A stretch of DNA of 5,975 nt, from NCBI GenBank assembly GCA_027593305.1, contig JAQCJA010000317.1, positions 1 through 5,975 on the forward strand. The letters run 5' to 3'. The notes beneath the pieces are model-generated. The model was not told where the DNA came from. It did no database searches and saw only the letters and a list, made by a program, of their open reading frames with translations. Shown piece by piece: positions 1 to 5,600 of this stretch. The first letter of the stretch is position 1. Every line of letters begins with the position of its first letter. This DNA comes from a bacterium (GTDB lineage: Bacteria; Latescibacterota; UBA2968; UBA8231). The position numbers were made by a program, and so were the translations under genes.

Positions 1-97
1 GGGCCCGAAGACGCGCTTCCACGTGATCCAGATTGATACCACGTTCGCGAAGATTGCCTGCCAGAGCCTCGTACCCTTCAATCTTGTCAGCCACCAT
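1..97 (-). CDS. N-terminal fragment, possible L-rhamnose/sugar isomerase
   Basis: An open frame runs leftward off the window edge for 32 codons with no stop. It begins with Met-Val-Ala-Asp-Lys-Ile and contains Leu-Arg-Glu-Arg-Gly-Ile-Asn-Leu, then Val-Glu-Ala-Arg-Leu-Arg-Ala. From memory, this helical start resembles the N-terminus of the xylose-isomerase-like TIM-barrel L-rhamnose isomerases (RhaI type), where a similar 'RGI..dxVxAxL' stretch precedes a PSWG motif; that motif would lie outside the window. Two starts are possible. ATG at 97 lies 4 nt after the AGGAG box and GTG at 94 lies 7 nt after it, so the GTG has the better spacing. The fragment follows the oxidoreductase gene in the same direction, which suits a sugar-conversion locus. 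That it is a real gene start is fairly likely; the isomerase assignment is tentative because no catalytic residue is present. Confidence 0.5.
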   Translation of the reverse strand, partial: MVADKIEGYEALAGNLRERGINLDHVEARLRA

Positions 98-101
98 CCG
101 T

Positions 102-106
102 CTCCT
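102..106 (-). promoter_or_regulatory. Shine-Dalgarno box of the edge gene
   Basis: On the minus strand AGGAG occupies 106-102. It is the strongest ribosome-binding site in the left part of the window and the main reason for calling the edge fragment a real gene. It sits 4 nt before ATG (97) and 7 nt before GTG (94). Confidence 0.6.
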
Positions 107-130
107 GTTGTGAAATGCCATCCTATACGG

Positions 131-160
131 AGGATACGGTGAAGAAGGCCATGGATTCAA
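131..160 (-). promoter_or_regulatory. Candidate promoter of the edge gene
   Basis: On the minus strand TTGAAT (160-155) is separated by 18 nt from TATCCT (136-131), each matching 4 of 6 bases of the sigma70-type consensus. Transcription would begin near 124, leaving a short leader that contains the AGGAG box. The -10 overlaps a small inverted repeat, ATCCT/AGGAT (120-124 and 131-135). The 169 nt between this gene and the oxidoreductase's downstream hairpin hold nothing else I can support. The call rests on consensus matching only. Confidence 0.35.
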
Positions 161-266
161 CCGTCGCCCGCCGTAAGAACAGCCCTGAGAGGTTCTGACA
201 GGAGACTCGCTGCTTGTTTATCGGTCATTTTCCTGCGGTGATCCACCCCGAAAACGGTAGCAGAGA

Positions 267-280
267 CGCCCGACTGGGCG
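267..280 (-). terminator. Hairpin after the oxidoreductase gene, probable terminator
   Basis: CGCCC (267-271) and GGGCG (276-280) form a perfect 5-bp GC stem around a 4-nt loop, 7 nt past the oxidoreductase stop codon on the minus strand. The bases that follow are TCTCTG, only mildly U-rich, so termination may be weak or the hairpin may only protect the 3' end. Its placement right after a stop codon favours a role at the transcript end. Confidence 0.45.
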
Positions 281-287
281 GAAAAGA

Positions 288-1238
288 TCAACCAGCCGCG
301 AGAACCGATGCCTGAAACGCAAGATTGCGCAAGGCTGTCTCTACCGGCACGAGGGGCAGGGAATCCACCCCTGCCACGGCGCGCGTGAATTGCTCAATCA
401 ACAACTGCATGAAATCGTCGCCCAGGTCTTCGGTATCGCCGGCGACCATGACGGAGCGATATACACCGTCATCGCCTCCACGCCCGGTGAGATCGACAGT
501 ATATCCATCAAAGGCGAAGCGGCGTGTGAGTGGCCCGCGATCTCGGTCGCGAACTGTGATCTGGCAGTGACAATTGTGGCCATCAACCCGGACCGTGAAA
601 CTCGCCTCGGCGGTTCTACCTGCGAAGCGGACCTGCAAGGATTCTTCGAGCAACGTCGCCGATGGCCAGACCGCCAGCAGTAGACTCAGTGGATGAGGCC
701 CCATATCGATCCAGATGGCCCTGGCGTCTCGGGGCTGATGGCTGGAGAGTGTCTCCATCTCGGCGCTGAAGGACGTACTGGCTGGCAGGTCAAGCGACCG
801 GAACAGACGGCGGTATTGCGGCAGAGAGGCGGCATACTGACTGCACATGCCCAGATGGACACCGGCATGCTGCGCCCGTTGGCGAAGATCCTCGGCCTGA
901 GTCAGTGACTCGTCTGTGGAGGAACCCCAAACAAGAGGTTTTTCACACAGCACGTGACAACCGGCGTCGAGCGCCTGACAGGCGAGATCATAGTGGGCCC
1001 CGTTCGGAGCGCAGATATCAACGATATCCGGCTGTTCATGACCGAGCAGGTCGCCAAAATCACAGTAGACCCGCCCGTGGAAACCAAACAACTCCGAGAG
1101 TATTCGTGCGGTTCCGGGGAGTCTCTCCGGGCGTTGCCCGAGAATGGCAACTACGTCAGAACCGGCACGGGCGTGCCACTTGGCGTGATGGCGACCGATA
1201 CCGCCCGCCCCGGCGACGGCAACGCGGAATGATTTCAT
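288..1238 (-). CDS. Gfo/Idh/MocA family NAD(P)-dependent oxidoreductase
   Basis: This 316-residue protein belongs to the glucose-fructose oxidoreductase / inositol dehydrogenase family, cytosolic NAD(P)-dependent enzymes acting mostly on sugars and cyclitols. An N-terminal Rossmann fold begins at once with Gly-Ala-Gly-Gly-Ile-Gly at residues 10-15. The segment DICAPNGAHYDLACQAL follows at about 74-90, and the family's Glu-Lys-Pro motif is at 99-101 (CEKPL), where the Lys is normally the catalytic or substrate-contacting residue. The second alpha/beta domain shows Asp178-Met-Gly-Pro-His182, the usual position of the catalytic Asp/His pair. The protein is somewhat shorter than the common 330-380 residues and lacks a Tat or other export signal. 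I chose ATG at 1238 because GGATGAG lies just upstream; an in-frame GTG at 1247 would add three residues but has no ribosome-binding site. It lies 54 nt downstream of the small basic gene and upstream of the possible isomerase fragment. The substrate cannot be told from sequence. Confidence 0.93.
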   Translation of the reverse strand: MKSFRVAVAGAGGIGRHHAKWHARAGSDVVAILGQRPERLPGTARILSELFGFHGRVYCDFGDLLGHEQPDIVDICAPNGAHYDLACQALDAGCHVLCEKPLVWGSSTDESLTQAEDLRQRAQHAGVHLGMCSQYAASLPQYRRLFRSLDLPASTSFSAEMETLSSHQPRDARAIWIDMGPHPLSLLLAVWPSATLLEESLQVRFAGRTAEASFTVRVDGHNCHCQITVRDRDRGPLTRRFAFDGYTVDLTGRGGDDGVYRSVMVAGDTEDLGDDFMQLLIEQFTRAVAGVDSLPLVPVETALRNLAFQASVLAAG

Positions 1239-1256
1239 CTCATCCACGCAGGAAGA

Positions 1257-1282
1257 AGAGAGCCGACCGAGGTCCGCTCTCT
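1257..1282 (-). terminator. Strong hairpin between the small gene and the oxidoreductase
   Basis: AGAGAGC (1257-1263) pairs with GCTCTCT (1276-1282). After one C/C mismatch the stem continues as GAC/GTC closing a CGAG loop. It begins 10 nt after the small gene's stop codon. On the minus strand the following bases are TCTTCC, a short pyrimidine tract rather than a full U-run. It may act as a terminator or partial terminator. Because the oxidoreductase starts only about 18 nt further on and no separate promoter is visible, read-through or an mRNA-processing role is also possible. Confidence 0.5.
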
Positions 1283-1292
1283 CTGTGACAGA

Positions 1293-1406
1293 TTACTTTG
1301 ATTTGCCAGCGGCCTTTGCATCGCGAATCTGTTGTTTGATGCGTTCCAGGCGCCTCTTGCGACGACGACGCAGTTCCTGTTGGCGAACACTTGCCTTGGT
1401 GGCCAT
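1293..1406 (-). CDS. Small, highly basic 37-residue protein, unknown function
   Basis: The frame starts at ATG (1406) and ends with TAA, giving 37 residues beginning MATKASVRQQ and ending AAGKSK. Fifteen residues are Lys or Arg against three acidic ones. Residues 13-19 are an unbroken run of seven basic residues, and hydrophobic positions L12, L20, I23 and I27 suggest a single amphipathic helix. A modest purine-rich site (AAAGAGAA) lies 4 nt before the ATG, a promoter candidate lies upstream and a hairpin follows the stop, so it looks like a complete small transcription unit. The composition resembles ribosome- or RNA-binding tails and the tiny Arg-rich hypothetical proteins of some uncultured bacteria, but I do not recognise a named family. 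A nucleic-acid or ribosome-binding role is inference from charge alone. A longer frame through the same bases looks like a shadow, with no ribosome-binding site and unconvincing composition. Confidence 0.65.
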   Translation of the reverse strand: MATKASVRQQELRRRRKRRLERIKQQIRDAKAAGKSK

Positions 1407-1449
1407 TGAGTTCTCTTTGGTTGTGGGTGGATGATTACAGGCCTATGCA

Positions 1450-1478
1450 ATGATACCCTGCGATGGGCGGCCCGACAA
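1450..1478 (-). promoter_or_regulatory. Candidate promoter of the small basic gene
   Basis: On the minus strand TTGTCG (1478-1473) and TATCAT (1455-1450) are separated by exactly 17 nt. They match 4 of 6 and 5 of 6 consensus bases for a sigma70-type promoter. Transcription would start near 1443, giving a leader of roughly 38 nt before ATG 1406. The -35 region shares the 9-mer CTTGTCGGG with the candidate pyrB promoter. It lies in the 83-nt gap after the pyrB stop codon. Confidence 0.45.
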
Positions 1479-1489
1479 GAAGGGCGGAC

Positions 1490-2422
1490 TCAGGGACTTG
1501 CCAGGATCATTCTCAGCAGGGCCATTCGTACGTAGAGCCCGTTGTGCGCTTGCCTGAAATAGGCGGCTCTGGGGTCAGCATCAACTTCTTCGGCATTGAT
1601 TTCATCGACCCGAGGCAGTGGATGCATGATGATGGCGTCATCTTGCATGCAATCAAGAATGCGTTTGTCAATTATGTACTTGCCGCGGGCCTGCTGATAG
1701 TCCTGGACTCGGTCCCCGAAACGTTCGCGCTGAATGCGTGTCTGGTAGATGACGTCGACCTTCGCGGCTGTCTCGACGAGATCCGTCGATTCCTCCCAGT
1801 GCACGCCATTGCGCGTGAGATACTCCTTGATGTCTTCACCCATCCGCACGACCTGGGGGGCGACGAAGTAGATCCGGGTATCGCGAAATTTCGTCAGCAG
1901 ATAGCAGAGCGAACGGGCGGTACGGCCGTTGGCAAGGTCCCCGACGAGGGCGATGGATATACCATCCAGATGGCCGATCTCTTTTTCGATCGTATACACG
2001 TCGAGCAAAGCCTGGGTGGGATGCTGTCCGGGACCGTCACCGGCACTGATGACGGGCACCTGCGAAACTGCCGCCGCACGACGACTCGCGCCACTCTCGA
2101 AGTGTCGCAGGACGATGATGTCAGCATAGCCGCCGACGATCCGGATCGTATCTTCCAGCGTCTCCCCCTTGGAGGCGGAGGAGAACTCTTGAGCCGATTC
2201 TGTCGTGATGACATGACCGCCAAGGCGACACATGGCGGACTCGAAGCTGAGGCGTGTACGAGTGCTCGGCTCGTAGAAGAGGGTCGCCATAACCCGGCGA
2301 CTGAGTATGTTGGAACCGTAGTGCTGGACAACCTGCTCCATCTCCCTGGTGACACGGAAGATGTCGGCCATTATGTCGCGGTCGAACTGTTGAGCCTCGG
2401 TGATGTGACGCAGGTCTGACAT
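1490..2422 (-). CDS. pyrB: Aspartate carbamoyltransferase catalytic chain
   Basis: PyrB condenses carbamoyl phosphate with L-aspartate to N-carbamoyl-aspartate, the committed step of cytosolic pyrimidine synthesis. Every active-site motif is intact. Ser-Thr-Arg-Thr at 53-56 binds phosphate. Ser81 and Lys85-Gly-Glu-Thr form the mobile loop donated to the neighbouring subunit. Arg106 and His107 are present, as is GQHPTQ with His134 and Gln137. Arg167 lies in VGDLANGRT, Arg229 and Gln231 in the 230s-loop region, and HPLPRVDEI at 267-275. Counted from ATG 2422, the protein has 310 residues and its catalytic positions fall on or within one or two of the E. coli numbering. This supports that start over the upstream TTG at 2461. 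No Shine-Dalgarno sequence precedes the ATG. No pyrI regulatory-chain gene or pyrC/dihydroorotase gene is adjacent, so whether it assembles as a simple trimer or with a regulatory partner encoded elsewhere is unknown. It is divergently arranged with the large surface protein gene. Confidence 0.97.
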   Translation of the reverse strand: MSDLRHITEAQQFDRDIMADIFRVTREMEQVVQHYGSNILSRRVMATLFYEPSTRTRLSFESAMCRLGGHVITTESAQEFSSASKGETLEDTIRIVGGYADIIVLRHFESGASRRAAAVSQVPVISAGDGPGQHPTQALLDVYTIEKEIGHLDGISIALVGDLANGRTARSLCYLLTKFRDTRIYFVAPQVVRMGEDIKEYLTRNGVHWEESTDLVETAAKVDVIYQTRIQRERFGDRVQDYQQARGKYIIDKRILDCMQDDAIIMHPLPRVDEINAEEVDADPRAAYFRQAHNGLYVRMALLRMILASP

Positions 2423-2432
2423 GGTCTGCAGG

Positions 2433-2461
2433 AAGATAGACGCCTCTGTGGGCCCCGACAA
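2433..2461 (-). promoter_or_regulatory. Candidate pyrB promoter, very close to the start codon
   Basis: On the minus strand TTGTCG (2461-2456) is followed after 17 nt by TATCTT (2438-2433). Each box matches 4 of 6 consensus bases. A start point about 7 nt past the -10 would fall near 2426, only a few bases before ATG 2422, which fits the absence of a Shine-Dalgarno sequence there. It shares the 9-mer CTTGTCGGG and the 17-nt spacing with the small-gene promoter candidate. It also overlaps the rejected TTG start at 2461. Confidence 0.4.
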
Positions 2462-2518
2462 GGAGCGCTTTGACGCTTGGTGTCGAGCCTCACAGTTTCG
2501 CTCTCCAATCAGGCTATA

Positions 2519-2548
2519 TTAAACGAGAATCTCGGGCCGCCCTATATT
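2519..2548 (+). promoter_or_regulatory. Weak candidate promoter for the surface protein gene
   Basis: TTAAAC (2519-2524) and TATATT (2543-2548) are 18 nt apart. The -10 matches 5 of 6 consensus bases, the -35 only 3 of 6. The spacer contains a perfect palindrome. Initiation near 2555 would give a leader of about 80 nt covering the tandem repeats. A second TATATT at 2515-2520 has no acceptable -35 partner. This is the best plus-strand candidate in the divergent region but remains weak. Confidence 0.3.
2524..2534. promoter_or_regulatory. Perfect 11-nt palindrome, possible operator
   Basis: CGAGA-A-TCTCG is an uninterrupted inverted repeat around a single central base. The one-base centre makes an RNA hairpin unlikely, so a dimeric DNA-binding protein site is the more reasonable reading. 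It lies between the boxes of the candidate plus-strand promoter and could govern the divergent surface gene. No other copy of the full palindrome was noticed in the window. Confidence 0.3.
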
Positions 2549-2590
2549 GGGCGCGTGGCCTCTGAAATATTGGGGCGCGTATCCCCTGAA
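2544..2590. repeat. Two adjacent imperfect 23/24-nt direct repeats
   Basis: Unit one (2544-2566) and unit two (2567-2590) lie directly end to end. Both read ATATTGGG(G)CGCGT, two variable bases, CC, one variable base, then CTGAA. They agree at 20 of 24 aligned positions with one single-base gap. Unit two also contains a GGGG/CCCC inverted pair (2572-2575 and 2583-2586). They lie between the candidate promoter and the start of the surface protein gene, so they would be transcribed leader if that promoter is right. They may be regulator-binding sites or simply a small duplication. Confidence 0.6.
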
Positions 2591-2624
2591 AATGATCCCG
2601 AGCAACCCACGGTACCAGAAAAAT

Positions 2625-2628
2625 AGGA
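2625..2628 (+). promoter_or_regulatory. Shine-Dalgarno box deciding the surface protein start
   Basis: AGGA lies 8 nt before ATG 2637. An earlier in-frame ATG at 2592 has no such box and would put 15 extra residues in front of the signal peptide, so ATG 2637 is preferred. Confidence 0.6.
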
Positions 2629-2636
2629 CGTCGATC

Positions 2637-5600
2637 ATGCCCAAGCTCATCCGAGCGATCTTCCTTTTACTCGGCTTGTGCCTTTCGGTTCCCGCAGTTG
2701 CCGGTGTCAACTCGGGCTTTTCTGTAGAACTTGGTTTGGCCGGTCGAATCGAGAATCCGTTGGTAGGCCACCGCCTTTCCATCCCCGTGTTCTTTCGCAA
2801 CCTGAAAGAGATGAAGGGTGGTTCTGTGCTTTTCCGCTATGATCCGGAAGTGGTCGCCTTCAACAGTTTCACGGCCGGGACCGTCACGCCAGGCGCCGTC
2901 GGCCTTCCTGGCCAGCCGTCGATTGACGATGCCGGATTCGCGACAATCGAGGGCGGGACCACACTTCTTGGGTCAGGGGAGACGGTGGCCACAGCCGGTG
3001 GCTTGTTCGGCACCTTCAACTTCGAATTGATCGCCGAGTTGCCGGATGAAGGCAGCGTGATCGCCGTTGGTCGGGCAGAGGTCAACACGTCATCCAACCC
3101 GGATGATCGGGACGTTTCCGGCATCGATGGCGACCGCCTGCAAGTGCTGCTGATTCCTGTATTTGCCAACACGATCTTCAACGTCTCCGTCGAGCGTAAG
3201 TTCGATGGCGCAGTTCTCGGTTGGAATACAAGACTCATCGGCATCGATGATATGGTGCAGATCCGGCCGCTTGGATCGGATGCAGAGTATGTAGTGCTCA
3301 CCAACCCACAGGCCGACCGCTTCTCGAGCCAGGACAAGGAGGCCTTGAGCGCGTTGCGCCAGGGTGGGGTGAATTTCCCACCCATGCCAGATGCTGCTGT
3401 GGCGGACGCACTGCGCTCGCTGCTGGATCTTTCCGGCGCCTCCGCGGAGCAGGTCTTGACGTTGGTACGTCGCGTCCGGGCCCTGGACAACCTGCTGCAG
3501 AGTCGCAGCCATCTGGTCCCTGTACCTGGCCTGCTGGCGCAGACGGAGTATGAGTTCCTGCTCTTGTCACGCAGTTTCGATGGTCGCCGCAGTCCGATTC
3601 TCCGGGGTCATTTCAGTACGCGCCTGGCGCCAGACTTGCGGGCTCTGTTCATCAATCAGTTCGATATTCAGGTGACGCGCACGGGCGCCGCCATCAACTT
3701 CGGCACCAACCGTCCGACAACTACGAGCTACATCCTGCGACAGTTTCCCGGCCAGGAAATCGTGGAGCAGGACACCATCAACGAAAACGGTGAGTCCCGT
3801 ACCCGCATCGCTCTGGAGGATCTCACGGGTGGGACGGAATACGAGATCGAAGTCACAGCTACTCTCATTGATGCCCAGAGCCTCATTGCCGCAGGTTTGC
3901 CGGCCGATGCGGCATCCAGAACGCTGCGCAAGCGCTTCCGTACACACCTGGAGTCGCGGCGCCTGAAAATGCTTCGGCCACCACTCAAGATCGTCGGTTC
4001 CGACCGGGCCAATATCCTTTTTGAGGTCAATCAACCCGTAGATGCTGTCGTTGATTATGGTCTGGTTCCCGTTGGCTCGGGTAAGGTTTCTCAAGGTGAG
4101 TCAATCGACGCAGCCACTCTTTATACGTGGCAACAGGAATCGGTTGCAGCGCTGAACCTGCACAACATCACCCTGTCCAACCTCGATCCCGGCACTCTCG
4201 TGCGCTACAAGATCACTCTGATCAACGCAGAGGGTGACACGTTCACGACCGACCCGACAGGCAATTTCCAGTGGAGTCGGGATCTGATGTTCCGCACGGC
4301 AGCGGCGGCTGATACATTGCCGCCCGAGGTGATTCAGGGCCCCCTTGTAGATATCCGCGATGTGCTTGCCGTGGTTCGTTTTGCCACAGACGTGCCCACT
4401 GCGGCAACCATCTTCGTTGGCACCGATGGCGGTACCTACAACACCGAAGATGAGTTTGAATTCTCCGATCTCACGCCGGATGGGGCGCGTCGGTTTGCCA
4501 ATCGACACTCCATCATTGTCTCAGGGCTCGATGCCGGCTCCAATTACCGCTACCGACTCGAGGTTGAAAGCTCAGGGGGAAAGACGACGTCATATGAGCC
4601 GGATGCCGTCACCAGTGGCAAGCGCGCTGGACTGCGCCAGCCTCCTGGAGGCGCAGGATCCTTTACCACCAGCAATGATCCTGACACGCAGTTCCCCGTC
4701 ATTCTTTCGGGGCCGACCATCTCCAGCAAATCGCACGAAACTGCGATCATCGAGTGGACCACGGACGAGCCCGCAGACAGTGAAATTGGCTTCGGTCTCA
4801 GCGCCACGGACGAAGATGCAGAAACCTCTGCTGTGACCACGACGAGTCACAAGGTGGTGTTGTCGAACCTGGCGGCGGGACAGACCTACACGTATGTCGC
4901 TGCCTCGACGGACGCCTCCGGCAATGGTGCCACGCAATCTTCGGAAGCCGTGTTCACGACAGACCCCGAAGTGGACCTCACGGCGCCGACCATCACGGTG
5001 AATCCGGCAGTCGTATACAAGAACAATGAGATCGCCACCATCCAATGGTCGACAGACGAAGACGCATCGGGAGAGGTCGCTTTCGGTACGCAGTCGGACA
5101 ACCTTGGGTTTGTGCGTACACTGCCCGAGACCGACAAGAGCCACGAGGTGACGCTGACCAATCTCGATGCCTCGACAACCTACTTTTTCCAGGTGTCTTC
5201 CGAGGATCTGAGCAACAATGGCCCAACCGTCAGTGAGATCTCGTCGTTTGTAACGGATGCAGCGCCCGACGTGACGCTGCCGATCATCAGCGATATTGTG
5301 GTGACCGAGGCAGCAACCTCCGTCATTGTCACATGGGCAACCGATGAACTGGCGGACAGCTTCATCGACTTCGGCACAGTATCCGGGGTTCTTGATCTTA
5401 CTGTTGGTGATTCGGAGGATGTGACAGCGCATGAAGTCACAATCACGAACCTGTCATCCGGCCAGACCTACTTCTACACGGTAGGGTCCAGTGACCGCGC
5501 CAACAATGGTCCCAGCGAATCAGCGGAAGGCTCGTTCACAACTTCTTCTTCAGCTGATGTAGCGCCTCCCGCGAGCCCGCTGGGCTTTTCAGGGACTGCA

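Noticed and set aside
151..198. Plus-strand 15-codon frame in the left intergenic region
   Set aside because: It is too short to judge and overlaps the candidate promoter of the edge gene; a purine-rich run upstream is not enough.
157..228. Minus-strand 23-codon frame in the left intergenic region
   Set aside because: The purine-rich stretch is only 2 nt from the ATG and the peptide has no notable feature; probably chance.
1239..1247. GTG start at 1247 for the oxidoreductase
   Set aside because: No ribosome-binding site precedes it. ATG 1238 has GGATGAG upstream and begins right before the Rossmann strand, as is usual in the family.
1463..2419. Plus-strand open frame of 318 codons opposite pyrB
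   Set aside because: It lies antisense to a fully conserved pyrB and its protein has no recognisable domain; a long shadow frame is common in GC-rich DNA.
2423..2461. TTG start at 2461 extending PyrB by 13 residues
   Set aside because: It has no ribosome-binding site and overlaps the candidate -35 box. The ATG at 2422 gives a 310-residue protein whose catalytic residues fall on E. coli-like positions.
2546..2626. Plus-strand in-frame reading through the tandem repeats ending at TAG 2624
   Set aside because: No start codon with a ribosome-binding site precedes it, and the repeat units differ by one base in length so they do not keep frame as a coding repeat would.
2592..2636. In-frame ATG at 2592 for the surface protein
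   Set aside because: No Shine-Dalgarno sequence precedes it, and it would place a long polar extension before the signal peptide; ATG 2637 has AGGA at good spacing.
2673..2681. Leu-Gly-Leu-Cys (residues 12-15) as a lipoprotein signal
   Set aside because: The residue before Cys is Leu instead of a small residue, so the lipobox fails. Ala-Val-Ala at 20-22 gives a normal signal peptidase I site.
2837..3490. Minus-strand open frame opposite the surface protein
   Set aside because: The product is Ser/Arg/Pro-rich low-complexity sequence, typical of the antisense of a GC-rich gene. The plus-strand frame has a signal peptide and domain structure. The other minus-strand frames between 3090 and 5962 were rejected for the same reason.
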